Shown here: piece after piece, positions 10,736 through 20,230 of the stretch
How the letters are laid out: the number at the start of each line of letters is the position of its first letter
Numbering within the stretch: position 1 is the stretch's first letter
NCBI GenBank assembly: GCA_024529925.1
Contig: JAFEUB010000525.1
Coordinates: 12,501-76,500 of the forward strand
From: Ophthalmolycus amberensis
Taxonomy: Eukaryota; Chordata; Actinopteri; Perciformes; Zoarcidae
Direction of reading: 5' to 3'
DNA length: 64,000 nucleotides
The notes under the pieces: model-generated
What the model was told of the DNA's origin: nothing
The model's database searches: none
What the model saw: only the letters and a program-made list of their open reading frames with translations
Made by a program: the position numbers and the translations under genes

Positions 10736-13120
10736 ATGGCTGGCAGGGACACACACAGACGTGAACGCAATACGGACCGATATAGAGATGAACGCAGCAG
10801 AGACCGCAGAACACGCTACCACAGCCCAGAACACCACGGCAGACCTGCCTCCCCCCGAAGAGGTAGGATCCACTCGGACAACCGTAGGCTCAATGAGTAT
10901 TCCGAAGGAAACATTACCGGATACGAGCACAGAGGACAGGGCCCCTGGAGCGGAACGCGGCGCACTGATTCAACTCATAGACACCGCGTTCCTTCACCAC
11001 GTTACCGCCGGTCGTACGCCTCGGTCACTAGAACTGGGCGCAGACCTGATTAAGGCGGCCCTGTTAGACGTCATGGTTCTCCTCGACGGGCACACGGAAG
11101 TGGGTCTTGGTCCAGGCGCGACGGGCGCGCGGAGCGCACCTGGACACAGCGCGCCACGGACAGAGATGGCGCACCCCCATGGCGTACGGAGCCATTCCGA
11201 CACCGTGACCACTCCAACCACCACCGGACCAGCCCGGTAAGAAGAACAGAAAGAGACTATTACAGCCGGAGAGGCCATGTTTCCGGCTCGCGCCGCGGCT
11301 CGCTGGAGCGAGTTCGCGGAGCGCGCGCTCCTATCGTGAGGAGCGCATTTCAACGCGATACAAGACAACGACGCGACCCGCCCCGGGGGACCAGGGAGGG
11401 AGAGCATGGTCGTAGAAGAGCTCGAGACCACATCACCCGTCGACCACGGACCGGGGAGGGCCACAACAACACGCACAGAGCAGGACTACACGACGGCGGG
11501 CGCAGAACGACGCGGCAACGCTCCCGCAGCCGCGAACAACGGGATGACAGCGGACCCAGGTCGGACGACCCGGACTTTGCTTTGAAGTGCCGCATTCTAT
11601 TCAAGGTGATAAAGACATTACATCATTTTCGAAATGTCACAAATGAAAAACCTCCTTTGACTATAGAAAAAATGACAAAACATCTGACCACAGCCATCAA
11701 ACCTGCAATCCCAAATCCCAATGTTTTAAAGACAATTGAAGGCAACGCCAAGAATTGGGCTAAAAACACTTTAAAAACACTCAAAGAGCATTATGAGAAG
11801 ACAGCGGAAGTTGAACTGGAGGCACTCTTGAAGCTCAGAGTTAAAGAATGGGAAGCTCCTTTTCAAATAGCCTCAAATTGGGCTAGAAAGAGCCTGGGAA
11901 AGAGATTAGCTGGTGACACACTAGAAAATGCAAAGCAGGTGATCACAGACACATTGAGGCAGCTCACGGAAGAGGAAGAGGAGGGCGATGATTCCTCCAG
12001 CAGCACAGATCCGGAGTCAGCAGATGAATCACCAACACCGAGGGACAGGTCTCCTGCGCCTGCAGCACAGGGGGCGACGGCAACAGGTGAGGCAGAGCAG
12101 AGTGCACCCAGCACCCCCATCTTGTCCCAGTCCCAGAGGGAGGACCTCCCCCCTCCAGCACGAGGGGATGAGGACACGCCTGGCATCGCTGGGGCCACGC
12201 CCACTAACCCTCAACATCTTTCCCCACGTCCACAGAGGATACAGGACCGAACTGCCGGCCGCCGTTACACGGGAGGCTCCTTCTCTCTCGTGCCGAGAAA
12301 ACCAACAGGACCCAACCCTCTGACCCGCCCCAGAGTGGCCCCTCCCAGGACACAAAGTCCTGACAGCCAAAATGCGCTGTCCACCACCAGCTCCCCTGAG
12401 GAACTCTCCCAGGAGGAGCTCACAGCTCCTGGGGACCGAGATTCGGGCAACACATCCCACACAAGCGGGAATATGGGCCCAGTGTCACTCACCCCTGGTG
12501 GAGGGAACAGACTCCAGACTGCAGTACAGACCCAACTGGGCCGCACACCTGGGGACGTCACCACGCCACAGGGAGCCGGACCCTGTCATCCCACCAGACA
12601 CCTGACATCATCCAGAAAGGCACACGATTGGACCCTCTATATTAAAGAAAAATGCATCATAATTGGAGACTCGAATGTTAACAGATTTCCCGCATATAAC
12701 GTCACAGGACTGCAGGTCGACGGCTTCCCGGGAGCCAACCTCAGAAATGCTGAAGACATTCTGGAAAACACCAGGACCACAGGACCAGTGGAGAAAATCA
12801 TCCTCGCCTTCGGCCTGAACAACAGAGCTCAGAAATCCAAAGAGACTGCAGTCAAACAGCTGCAGAGAACACTGAGAATGTGTAAGCTCAGGTTTCCTCT
12901 TGCACAGGTACTGGTCCCACAAATCAACTTCTCCCCCGGCCTCCCTCTGCAGGAAAAACGGCGGCTGACTCACCTGAACACCCACATTGCCGCCCTGGAG
13001 AACAACATCCCTACAGTGCAGGAGGAGGTATTCAGGACGGACCACAACCACATCCATTGGACACCTCGAACAGCAAAGGTCATCTTTAATCATTGGTGTA
13101 GTCATCTTGGTTTAAACTAG
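10736..13120 (+). pseudogene. PLE-1 ORF1: Arg-rich, helical and SGNH-hydrolase-like protein, one in-frame stop
   Basis: One reading frame runs from ATG 10736 (context CATCATGG) to TAG 13118-13120, 795 codons, broken only by TAA at 11051-11053. The start at 11336 suggested by a naive ORF call is a GTG inside this frame. The first ~200 residues are Arg/Ser/His-rich and probably bind nucleic acid. A helical domain follows from about 11580 (IKPAIPNPN, NAKNWAKNTLKTLKEHYE), then a Pro/Ser/Thr-rich linker. A C-terminal SGNH-like domain begins with GDSN at about 12666, continues with GFPGANL and GLNNR, and ends with HIHWTP. The Asp of the DxxH motif, present in PLE-4 and PLE-5, is Asn here. GDSL-type esterase ORFs are known in rotifer Terminons; what they do is not established. 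Confidence 0.8.
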
Positions 13121-15312
13121 AAGCCCCCACTAACCTACCTGCTAAGGAGGGGGACAAAATAGTTATCAATTTGGCCACAAATTTCAGATGCACCGCTAAC
13201 CAACTTTCTCTCCTTAATAAAGGATTGAGTTTTATTCCCACTAAAGGCACTAATGAGGACATCAAATTACAAGCTAGATTTGACTTACAACAGTATCACA
13301 GGAGACTGAAATTAGCAGCCTATTACGAGGACTCACCTGAAACAACCGGATTAAGATTCATTCGCAAATCTAACTGGTCTCCCCCACAATCAGTAATCCC
13401 CCAAGAGATAGTTAAAATTATCAGGGCCGACACAAAGTACTTTCAAGAGTACTTCACTAATCACCAGACACCTCCAAATTTGACCCCTCAAGAACATCTT
13501 GCCCTATTGGAATTGACAAAAAACAAAAGATTAGTCATTAAACCAGCGGATAAAGGCAGCTCAATTGTAATTATGGACAGAGAACAGTACTTATGGGAGG
13601 GTTACAGACAATTGAACGATCCTAAATATTATGTCAAATTAGACAAACCTATCTATTTGGAAACAATACCTATGGTGAACAAAATCCTAAATTCTCTCTG
13701 TGTAAAGGGTTTCATAAATAAAAAACAAAAGCATTATCTGATGGGGGACAATGAACCCAGAGCCAGAATATTTTACATGTTGCCAAAAATCCACAAGGAT
13801 GCGGCAAAGTGGAGCATACCACATATCATTCCTCCGGGGAGACCTATAGTTTCAGACTGCAGTAGTGAGACATATTATACAGCAGAATACTTGGACTACT
13901 TTCTCAATCCACTCTCAATTATACATCCAAGCTACATCAAAGATACGTATCACTTTGTAAACCTGGTGAAAGAACTAACTATTCCAGAAGATGCTATTCT
14001 ATTTACCATCGACATCGACAGCTTGTACACAAATATAGATATTAAGGAGGGCATGCAAGCCATAAAAAATATCTTTCAAAGAAATCCCAACAAGCACAGG
14101 CCAGACAAGGAGCTATTGCAACTCCTAGAAATTAATCTCATGAGAAACGACTTTGTTTTCAATCAAGATATCTTTTTGCAGATCAAGGGAACAGCTATGG
14201 GTAAGAAATTCGCTCCAGCATACGCAAACATCTTCATGGCAGAGTGGGAAGAATCAGCCCTTAAGGCCTGCACACTGAGACCACTGCATTATTACAGGTT
14301 TCTAGACGACATCTGGGGAATATGGCAACATTCCAGAGAAGAATTTGACACATTTCTCAATACTCTACATAATCACAGAGAATCTATAAAAATTAAATCC
14401 ACACATAGCCTCACAACAGTTGATTTTTTGGACACAACCACTTATAAAGGAGACAAATTCAAAGAAAAAAACACACTGGACGTTAAGGTCTTCTTTAAAG
14501 AAACAGACACACATGCTCTACTTTTCAAGACCAGTTTCCACCCCAAACATACATATGCAGGACTCATAAAGTCACAACTACTTAGATTTCATAGGATTTG
14601 CACCAGGTCTGAAGATTTCCACAAAGCGGTCAAAATCCTATTCACGGCTTTGTCCACCAGGGGGTACTCCAGGACCTTCTGCAGAAACTGTTACAGGACA
14701 TTTCTGGAAACCAAACCTATTATGGTCACATGTAACATTCCGCTGATCACCAGGTTTTCACCATCCACCAGGGAGCTATCCAATAAATGTAAAAAAAACT
14801 TCCAGAGAATCACCACAGGGTCGAAGATTTTACAAAATCATAGCATTCTTCCTGCATACAGGAGAAATAAAAATTTAAATGATCTCCTCGTGAGGGCCAA
14901 ATTAGGATCTGCCTCGGTCCCTATACTTAATGAATCAGAGACATACTTTAAACACAAACAGTGGATACAGAACCAAAAGACTGAAGAAACTTTCCAAAAT
15001 AAGACGAGGGGGAGTCTGAAAACCACAAATTGTGTTTATTTAATTTATTGTACAGCATGCAAGTCTCAATATGTGGGAGAAACGGGTAACTCAGTCTCCA
15101 CCAGGTTTACCCAGCACAGATACAACATTATCAGGAAGAAAAAGGCAGACACACACCTGGTGAAGCATTTCATAGCACATGGCTGGGACTCACTCAGGAC
15201 CACTGTTATAGAAAGCAACACAGAGTGGAATGTGTCACAAAGGAGACACAAGGAGAGAGTCTGGATCGCCAGATTAGGCACCAGAACACCGGGGGGCCTC
15301 AATGAGTGCTGA
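13102..15312 (+). CDS. PLE-1 ORF2: Penelope-type reverse transcriptase with GIY-YIG endonuclease
   Basis: The open frame starts after TAG 13099-13101 and overlaps the end of ORF1 by 19 bases in the -1 frame. There is no ATG near its start; TTG 13171 only opens a naive ORF call. Counting from 13171, the PLE N-terminal KPADKGS motif is near residue 123, PKIHKD near 208, and RPIVSD near 224. RT motif A (FTIDIDSLYTNI) is near 279, GTAMGKKFAPAYAN near 340, and the catalytic FLDD near 376. HPKHTYAGLIKSQLLRFHRIC follows as a thumb-like segment. The GIY-YIG nuclease covers about 618-713: VYLIYC, a CTAC pair, YVGET, the Arg of TRFTQH, a Glu in KERVWIARL and the Asn of GLNEC. The frame is uninterrupted and all expected catalytic residues are visible, so it could be active. 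Confidence 0.93.
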   Translation, partial: SSWFKLEAPTNLPAKEGDKIVINLATNFRCTANQLSLLNKGLSFIPTKGTNEDIKLQARFDLQQYHRRLKLAAYYEDSPETTGLRFIRKSNWSPPQSVIPQEIVKIIRADTKYFQEYFTNHQTPPNLTPQEHLALLELTKNKRLVIKPADKGSSIVIMDREQYLWEGYRQLNDPKYYVKLDKPIYLETIPMVNKILNSLCVKGFINKKQKHYLMGDNEPRARIFYMLPKIHKDAAKWSIPHIIPPGRPIVSDCSSETYYTAEYLDYFLNPLSIIHPSYIKDTYHFVNLVKELTIPEDAILFTIDIDSLYTNIDIKEGMQAIKNIFQRNPNKHRPDKELLQLLEINLMRNDFVFNQDIFLQIKGTAMGKKFAPAYANIFMAEWEESALKACTLRPLHYYRFLDDIWGIWQHSREEFDTFLNTLHNHRESIKIKSTHSLTTVDFLDTTTYKGDKFKEKNTLDVKVFFKETDTHALLFKTSFHPKHTYAGLIKSQLLRFHRICTRSEDFHKAVKILFTALSTRGYSRTFCRNCYRTFLETKPIMVTCNIPLITRFSPSTRELSNKCKKNFQRITTGSKILQNHSILPAYRRNKNLNDLLVRAKLGSASVPILNESETYFKHKQWIQNQKTEETFQNKTRGSLKTTNCVYLIYCTACKSQYVGETGNSVSTRFTQHRYNIIRKKKADTHLVKHFIAHGWDSLRTTVIESNTEWNVSQRRHKERVWIARLGTRTPGGLNEC
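13111..13153 (+). promoter_or_regulatory. Putative -1 ribosomal frameshift signal, ORF1 to ORF2
   Basis: TTTAAAC (13111-13117) is a textbook slippery heptamer, read in the ORF1 frame as TTA AAC directly before the TAG stop. A shift of -1 continues as TTT AAA CTA GAA into ORF2. Six bases downstream, CCCCC (13124-13128) can pair with GGGGG (13149-13153), with an inner CCT/AGG stem (13138-13140 with 13145-13147). Signal, frame and spacing all fit -1 frameshifting. Reinitiation is the main alternative. Confidence 0.6.
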
Positions 15313-15397
15313 GGGTTCCTGGGTTGGGCGGGTTATGTGACAGTGCATCGGCAAACCCATTGCTTTACGGCAGTGGGCTAGCCAAAACAAACGATTT
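15313..15397 (+). other. PLE-1 3'UTR with terminal hairpin
   Basis: After the stop, ACAGTGCA (about 15340-15347) is followed by a hairpin at 15350-15383: GGC, CCCA and TGC pair with GCA, TGGG and GCC around TTTACG. Fourteen bases later comes CCCTAACCC. The 3'UTR is only ~85 bp and no AATAAA signal is seen. Confidence 0.7.
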
Positions 15398-15413
15398 CCC
15401 TAACCCTAACCCT
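15398..15413. repeat. Short interstitial telomeric tract
   Basis: CCCTAACCCTAACCCT joins the 3' end of PLE-1 to the 5'-truncated PLE-2 3'UTR. Confidence 0.9.
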
Positions 15414-16112
15414 TTAATATATTATGCATGTTTTTATTCACCCGTTTAACTATTTTAATTGTGTATTATTGTTAAATTATTTATTTATATTTTTTATGAT
15501 CTTTTATTTATTTATTTATTTTAATCTTCCCATGTTGGAGATGCACCCTATGTCCTTCCCTCTCCCCCACAGGCAGACGAGGCCCATTTTTTAGACTCCC
15601 GTTACGGCTGACTTTTGAATAGGGTTATTTGGCATAATTTTACACATTTTTCCACTTTTGCATGTTTTTACATTTTAAAGCACTTATTACTTAATTTATT
15701 TTTTTAAAGCACTTATCTATTTATTTATTTATCTTTTTAAAGTTTTAGATGTGGGTTGTGTGTATATACATTTATTATATGTTAAATTATCTTTTTATTT
15801 GACATATCAGTGTTTTAATTTTATTTATACTTGTTATTTATATATTTGTTGGGGAATTACTGTGTGTGATTATGCTTTTATTCCCTTGTCCCCTTGTTTG
15901 CCTGCTTTTTAAACTCCCCTTCCCCTTTTAGCATCTCCTCTCCGTCTGTCCCGCTGGCGGTTGCTCTGCTGTCAGGCTGTTTTTAATAAAATTGTTTCAA
16001 TCGCTTTTTAAGGGTTTTTATTAAAGCCTTTTTAAAGGACAGCCCCCTTGTGCCAGTGCCCCTCATGGCCCTCTTAGGAGGGCCCCGCTCTTAACTAAAC
16101 CTAACCCTAAAT
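15414..16112 (+). mobile_element. PLE-2 fragment: 3'UTR only
   Basis: It matches the 3'UTR of the longer PLE-2 copy from about 28126 to 28890. It is AT-rich, with a pyrimidine-rich region, AATAAAA-like motifs near 15985, the box TGTGCCAGTGCC (about 16049-16060), and hairpin GGCCCTC-TTAG-GAGGGCC (16067-16084). It ends CTAAACCTAACCCTAAA. There is no coding sequence. Its 5' side is cut off and abuts telomere repeat, like the other truncated copies. Confidence 0.85.
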
Positions 16113-16431
16113 ACATTGTTTAATTCAAAAAACAGTCTCATAAACTAAAAAACAACAACCAGAATGAATGACAGAGGGAGGTGAACTATCTCACTCTGTA
16201 TCTATCATCTTTGACAGATGTCGTTTACTCCTCCCGCCACACGGGGGCGCTGAATCCCGCCGTCTATAAAGCTGTAATTAAATCACGGAGACACCTGCTG
16301 CTACAAACACTCCGTGTACGTTTGTGTCGCTAGGTCTAACGCTACGTTTAACGCTACTATTTCTTAAATAGTAGCGTTTCCTGCATCTAGCTGTGAAAAA
16401 GTCGCCGTCTTGTTTGGAAGCTCTGCTGAAG
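16113..16431 (+). other. Captured host promoter and first exon (putative)
   Basis: This sequence is unlike the PLEs and is CpG-richer. TATAAAG lies near 16265, and a compact palindromic stretch (ACTATTTCTTAAATAGT) near 16355-16371. CTGCTGAAG|GTAAGTT gives a strong splice donor at 16432. Just downstream are ATTGG and GACGTCATC elements (about 16520-16545). It looks like the 5' end of a host gene trapped between retroelement units. The gene cannot be identified because no coding sequence is visible. Positions from 16395 onwards are part of the triplication. Confidence 0.4.
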
Positions 16432-16896
16432 GTAAGTTAATTATATCTCGGGAGCTAAAGCTAACGTTAGCAGGTCCAACATTCGTTTTTCGCGGGGCCC
16501 CGCCTATCACGGAGTGTGATTGGGCCACTGCGACGTCATCTTTCCGAGCTCCGTGCTGATTGGCTGGACGTCGACGGGACCTTTTAAACTGTACTTGAAT
16601 GACTGAACACTCACGTGGGTGAGATTTATGTATTTTATTTGTTTAACACATCCGGTCATAACTAATCAATTATAAATAATCAGAAACATCCTCACGAGGA
16701 TGTTTCTACTGGACTCGGTGGAGGAAGTAGTCGGGTCCTTTACTGCAGTAAAAGTACTCGTAACACACTCTGAAAAGTAGACATGTACTACAGTAGAAAG
16801 TACATTGTGTACTGTGTAAAGTACTTCATTGGTCTGTCACATAATAATCTACCACTCTAATATCATAATAATAGTTTCCTTCATGTGCCTCTGCAG
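16432..16896 (+). other. Putative intron with a teleost-type interspersed repeat
   Basis: It begins GTAAGTT at 16432 and ends TTCCTTCATGTGCCTCTGCAG at 16896, so both splice borders look strong. Inside are a 12-bp near-perfect palindrome (16682-16707: AGAAACATCCTC, two bases, GAGGATGTTTCT) and, at about 16709-16835, a repeat with GTCCTTTACTGCAGTAAAAG. I recall that repeat as common in percomorph fish transcripts. Also present at 20231-20695 and 24030-24494. Confidence 0.4.
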
Positions 16897-16970
16897 CAGG
16901 ATTCATTTCAGCAACAAAGTGAAACGTCTCATCTGGATCTTCTTGAGCTGCAACGCGTCTGTTGTGAACT

Positions 16971-17273
16971 ATGGAGAGGAGAGAGAAGAGAGAGAAGAGA
17001 GAGAAGAGAGAAAATGTTCGGCAGTTGATGGCAGTGATGGGCAGAGTCTTTCCCCAGGCGGAGGTCTCGGTGCCACTCATGCAATTTTCAACAAAACTCT
17101 CACTGAGAACACAGGATCTGATAATAACCACAAATCTTTTCTTTGAAGAGAATTATAAGGTATTGGAGGGTGTGGAGGGTCATCTTTTTGGGGTACTGCC
17201 GGATGACCCAGCGCACTGGACACCTGCGACTGCCTTGGAGATGCTAGAGTGTTGGCTCAAACAGTTAACTTAG
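16971..17273 (+). pseudogene. SGNH-domain end of a PLE ORF1 joined to an upstream ATG, unit 1
   Basis: From about 17010 the frame encodes the C-terminal third of an ORF1 SGNH-like domain (GRVFPQAEVSVP, EENYKVLEGVEG, DDPAHWTPATA), ending TAG 17271-17273. DPAH fits the DxxH motif. The GDSN and GLNN parts are missing. Upstream, a GAGAGAAGA microsatellite (about 16975-17005) gives an in-frame Glu/Arg-rich stretch from ATG 16971. That ATG lies in the exon-like sequence that follows the putative splice acceptor at 16896. A spliced host-PLE chimera is conceivable. The simpler reading is a decayed fragment. Confidence 0.6.
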
Positions 17274-17317
17274 AAGTTGGGGCATAGAATATACTTACCT
17301 ATTAATAAACATATCCC

Positions 17318-17444
17318 TGCCAAACATAAGGGTATTTACCCTCAACTTACCTGATTTCAGGACAGGAGTTTGGGGTGGGGTGATCCGCGGGTGGACGCCG
17401 GAATCAAAACCTAAAAATGCTGTCCAGCGGCCTAAAGGAAAATA
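17318..17444 (+). pseudogene. Remnant of a PLE-3-like GIY-YIG C-terminus, unit 1
   Basis: The translation (NLPDFRTGVWGGVIRG..., ending PKNAVQRPKGK) is a degenerate match to the last ~45 residues of PLE-3 ORF2 (NNLLISGLEYGVGWSG... MLPSGLNEA). Several indels are present. With the ORF1 end at 17010-17273 directly upstream, the RT is missing. This is an internal-deletion derivative of the same kind as the one at 36.2-36.9 kb. Confidence 0.6.
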
Positions 17445-17499
17445 AAAACAAAAAATAGTCTTATTTGGAGATGGAAGAGGGAGCAGGATACACTGTATG

Positions 17500-17560
17500 T
17501 GCCCGTGCCTTCTGCCTACCTCCTTGGTAGGCAGAAAATTACTTTTTCCCTTACCTAACC
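17500..17560 (+). other. PLE-3-like 3' box, hairpin and CCTAACC seed, unit 1
   Basis: TGTGCCCGTGCC is followed by TTCTGCCTACC (17510-17520), a 5-base loop and GGTAGGCAGAA (17526-17536), 11 perfect pairs. Then comes a T-run and ACCTAACC (17553-17560). PLE-3 at 30657-30710 has a sister structure. Confidence 0.8.
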
Positions 17561-18077
17561 TGCCAGCGCCATAAGTACATCTTCCCTCTTGCTTTATAAA
17601 AACTCCAAAAACACAGAACAATAGCTGAGAACCTTATTTTTTTCTAGGGACTACATCCCTGAAAACTACACCTCATAGGGGAAATTAATTGGTGTAGTAA
17701 GGTGTGTTTTAAGATTGTATCTGGGTGATATGATGACTCTTTGTAAAACAAACCACCCCCCCCCCTTTTTGTCCTTATTAAGAGGTATTTTCTGTAACCC
17801 CTGGAAACAATCGTTTGATCTGAGATTGGCTGCTAAGATCTTTTTTGAAATAGTATCATTAGCCCCTGGTTCTTTTTTTTCCCTCTAATTGGAGAAAATA
17901 GCATACAGGTGTGATGTGATGAGTAGGTCCAGGTGTATTTCAATACAGCACTGGGCTACTCATCCTTGCCAAGGAATCAGAAAACAGCCGGTAGAAACGA
18001 TTTTTTTGAAATTGTTCCAAACAGAAAAACGTACCTTTAACTTACCTGATGTCAGGCCTTAAATAAAAGGCATTTTT
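17561..18077 (+). other. Downstream pseudo-LTR-like segment, unit 1
   Basis: Non-coding sequence starts TGCCAGCGCC directly after CCTAACC, as the PLE-5 leader starts TGCCAGTGCC after its own CCTAACC. It therefore looks like the beginning of a leader in a tandem PLE. It holds a 9-bp hairpin (GATGAGTAG with CTACTCATC, about 17916-17963). Just before the next telomeric tract is a GCCTT/AAGGC hairpin (about 18056-18072). No hammerhead core is present. Confidence 0.5.
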
Positions 18078-18097
18078 TAACCCTAACCCTAACCCTA
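18078..18097. repeat. Short interstitial telomeric tract, unit 1
   Basis: Three CCCTAA units separate the pseudo-LTR-like segment from a truncated PLE-2 3'UTR. Confidence 0.9.
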
Positions 18098-18783
18098 TTT
18101 ATATTTTTTATGATCTTTTATTTATTTATTTATTTTAATCTTCCCATGTTGGAGATGCACCCTATGTCCTTCCCTCTCCCCCACAGGCAGACGAGGCCCA
18201 TTTTTTAGACTCCCGTTACGGCTGACTTTTGAATAGGGTTATTTGGCATAATTTTACACATTTTTCCACTTTTGCATGTTTACATTTTAAAGCACTTATT
18301 ACTTAATTAATTTTTTTAAAGCACTTATCTATTGTTTTAGATGTGGGTTGTGTGTATATACATTTGTTATATGTTAAATTATTTTTTTATATTTTTTACA
18401 TTTTAAAGCACTTATTACTTAGTTTATTTTATTTATTTTAAAGCACTTATACATTTATTATAGGTTAAATTATCTTTTTATATAACTTATATCAGTGTTT
18501 TAATTTTATTGATACTTTTTATATATTTATATATTTGTTGGGGAATTACTGTGTGTGATTATGCTTTTATTCCCTTGTCCCCTTGTTTGCCTGCTTTTTA
18601 AACTCCCCTTCCCCTTTTAGCATCTCCTCTCCGTCTGTCCCGCTGGCGGTTGCTCTGCTGTCAGGCTGTTTTTAATAAAAAAATTTCAATTGCTTTTTAA
18701 GGGTTTTTATTAAAGCCTTTTTAAAGGACAGCCCCCTTGTGCCAGTGCCCCTCGTGGCCCTCTTAGGAGGGCCCCGCTCTTAA
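18098..18783 (+). mobile_element. PLE-2 fragment: 3'UTR only, unit 1
   Basis: Same 3'UTR as 15414-16112, with small indels in the AT-rich part. Box TGTGCCAGTGCC (about 18738-18749) and hairpin 18756-18773 are intact. Confidence 0.85.
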
Positions 18784-18819
18784 CTAAACCTAACCCTAAC
18801 CCTAAACCCTAACCCCTAA
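18784..18819. repeat. Interstitial telomeric tract with irregular units, unit 1
   Basis: CTAAACC, CTAACCC, CTAAACCC and CTAACCCC variants are mixed. The tract joins a PLE-2 3' end to a 5'-truncated PLE-2 ORF2. Confidence 0.9.
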
Positions 18820-20178
18820 TTAATTTACAAGCCTCCTGGGACTTGGACGGTCCCTTCTGTGGTTCCGGTCGGCCGCCCTATAGTCAGCGATTGCGGTTCC
18901 GAGTCCTACAACATCACAGAATATATTGACCACTTTATTAATCCGCTTTCACAACTTCACCCCGGTTATCTTCAGGACACTTATCACTTCATCAATAAAA
19001 TTAAAAACCTCCAGGTACCCGGTCATACCTTTCTTTTCACCATTGACATTGAATCTCTGTACACAAATATTGAAACTCCACTGGGCCTCATTGCCATTCA
19101 AGACATTTTTAATAAATACCCCAACCCAGATAGACCTGATCAAGAAATAATCCAACTCCTCAACATCACCTTGACTCGGAACGACTTCACATTCAACAAT
19201 AAACACTATCTCCAGTTGTGTGGGTGTGCTATGGGCCGGAAATACTCTCCGGCGTATGCAAACATCTACCTGGCCCATTGGGAGAGAACGGCTTTTCTCA
19301 AACTCCAGCACAAACCCCTCCTCTACTTCCGGTACCTGGATGACATCTTCGGCCTCTGGGACCACACTGAAGAGCACTTTCACACCTTTTTGGACACTTT
19401 AAATTCACATCACCCCAAAATAAAACTCAAACATAACCTTCAACACCTGTCGGTCGAGTTCCTGGACGCCAGGGTTTTCTTCCAAGAATCCAGCGACCAG
19501 AACAAAACCCTGGCCACGAAAGTTCACTTTAAGGAAACGGACCGCCACGCCCTCCTCCATAAATCCAGTTATCACCCCAAACACACCTACAGAGGTCTCA
19601 TCAAGTCTCAGCTGATCCGGTTCCACAGGATCTGTACCCTCCCGGGCCATGTGGAGGAGGCAACCAGCACCCTTTTTGGCGCATTGAGACTCAGGGGTTA
19701 CTCGAAGCGCTTCCTGAGAACGATTAAGGCGGAGGTCGCCGACACCTTCAGAGGCGGCACCGACACCCCACCACCGCCTGCCCAGTCCCTCGTCCCCTTG
19801 ATTTTAACCTTTTCAGAGGCTACCCACAACCTACTCAAAACCATTAAGAGCAATTTTCAGGGGGCGAGGGAACACTGTGCCGCCCTGGAGGACAGCCGTG
19901 TGATCTCCGCCTTTCGTAGAAATAAAAATCTTAAAGACATCCTGGTCCACACTAACCTCAACAAGAAAGAGACCAGGAGGGAGGCGCTTCGAGGCTCGGA
20001 GATCGGTTTTATGCGTCTCCCCCACGTTTTTAACCCCCAGAGTAGACTCGGTTTTAACTTGGGGCAGGCCCTGCCACCCACAGCTTCCAATGTGGTCTAT
20101 GCTCTCAGATGCGGGGCCTGCCACAAACTATACGTGGGGGAGACAAAGAATGAGCTGCATCTTAGAATTAGAAATTAG
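18820..20178 (+). pseudogene. PLE-2 ORF2 fragment, truncated at both ends, unit 1
   Basis: The open frame begins inside the PKIHK region (YKPPGTWTVP) and has no start codon of its own; GTG 18859 is internal. RT motifs RPIVSDCGSES, FTIDIESLYTNI, GCAMGRKYSPAYAN (Cys replaces the usual Thr) and YLDDIFG are intact. So is the thumb-like HPKHTYRGLIKSQLIRFHRIC. The GIY-YIG nuclease is cut after YVGETKNELHLRI by the duplication junction at 20170, giving a false stop at 20178. It cannot make a full enzyme. Confidence 0.9.
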
Positions 20179-20194
20179 AACGGCGACATCTTAG
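20171..20194 (+). other. Duplication junction with templated filler (1)
   Basis: Between the cut PLE-2 ORF2 and the restart of the 3.8-kb unit lie 24 bases not found at either parent site. They contain ACGGCGAC (20180-20187), the exact reverse complement of GTCGCCGT (20200-20207) just downstream, and a repeated TTAGAA. This looks like a templated insertion made during error-prone end joining or template switching. Confidence 0.75.
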
Positions 20195-20230
20195 AAAAAG
20201 TCGCCGTCTTGTTTGGAAGCTCTGCTGAAG

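Larger units (their letters stand above)
10017..15398 (+). mobile_element. PLE-1, near-complete telomere-attached Penelope-like element
   Basis: This is the most complete element in the window. It has a ~720-bp leader with a hammerhead fold, ORF1 with an SGNH-like domain, ORF2 with RT and GIY-YIG nuclease, a short 3'UTR with a terminal hairpin, and telomeric tracts on both sides. The sense strand runs away from the chromosome end, with the 3' end against CCCTAA on the inner side, as expected for priming by the G-rich overhang. No target-site duplication other than telomere repeat can be recognised. One in-frame stop in ORF1 is the only clear coding defect. Confidence 0.9.

Noticed and set aside
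11336..13120. 594-residue ORF taken as the start of PLE-1 ORF1
   Set aside because: The first codon is GTG. The frame continues upstream to ATG 10736 with only one stop, so 11336 is internal.
13102..15312. ORF2 as a group II intron, LTR or LINE reverse transcriptase
   Set aside because: The KPADKG, PKIHK, RPIVSD, FLDDIWG and HPKHTY series with a fused GIY-YIG domain is the Penelope-like pattern. There is no RNase H, integrase or APE nuclease.
17905..17970. GTGATGAGTAG hairpin as a hammerhead ribozyme
   Set aside because: There is a 9-bp stem but no CTGANGA core and no GAAA in the right place.
18949..19383. 144-residue - strand ORF, repeated in the three units
   Set aside because: Antisense shadow of the reverse transcriptase frame.
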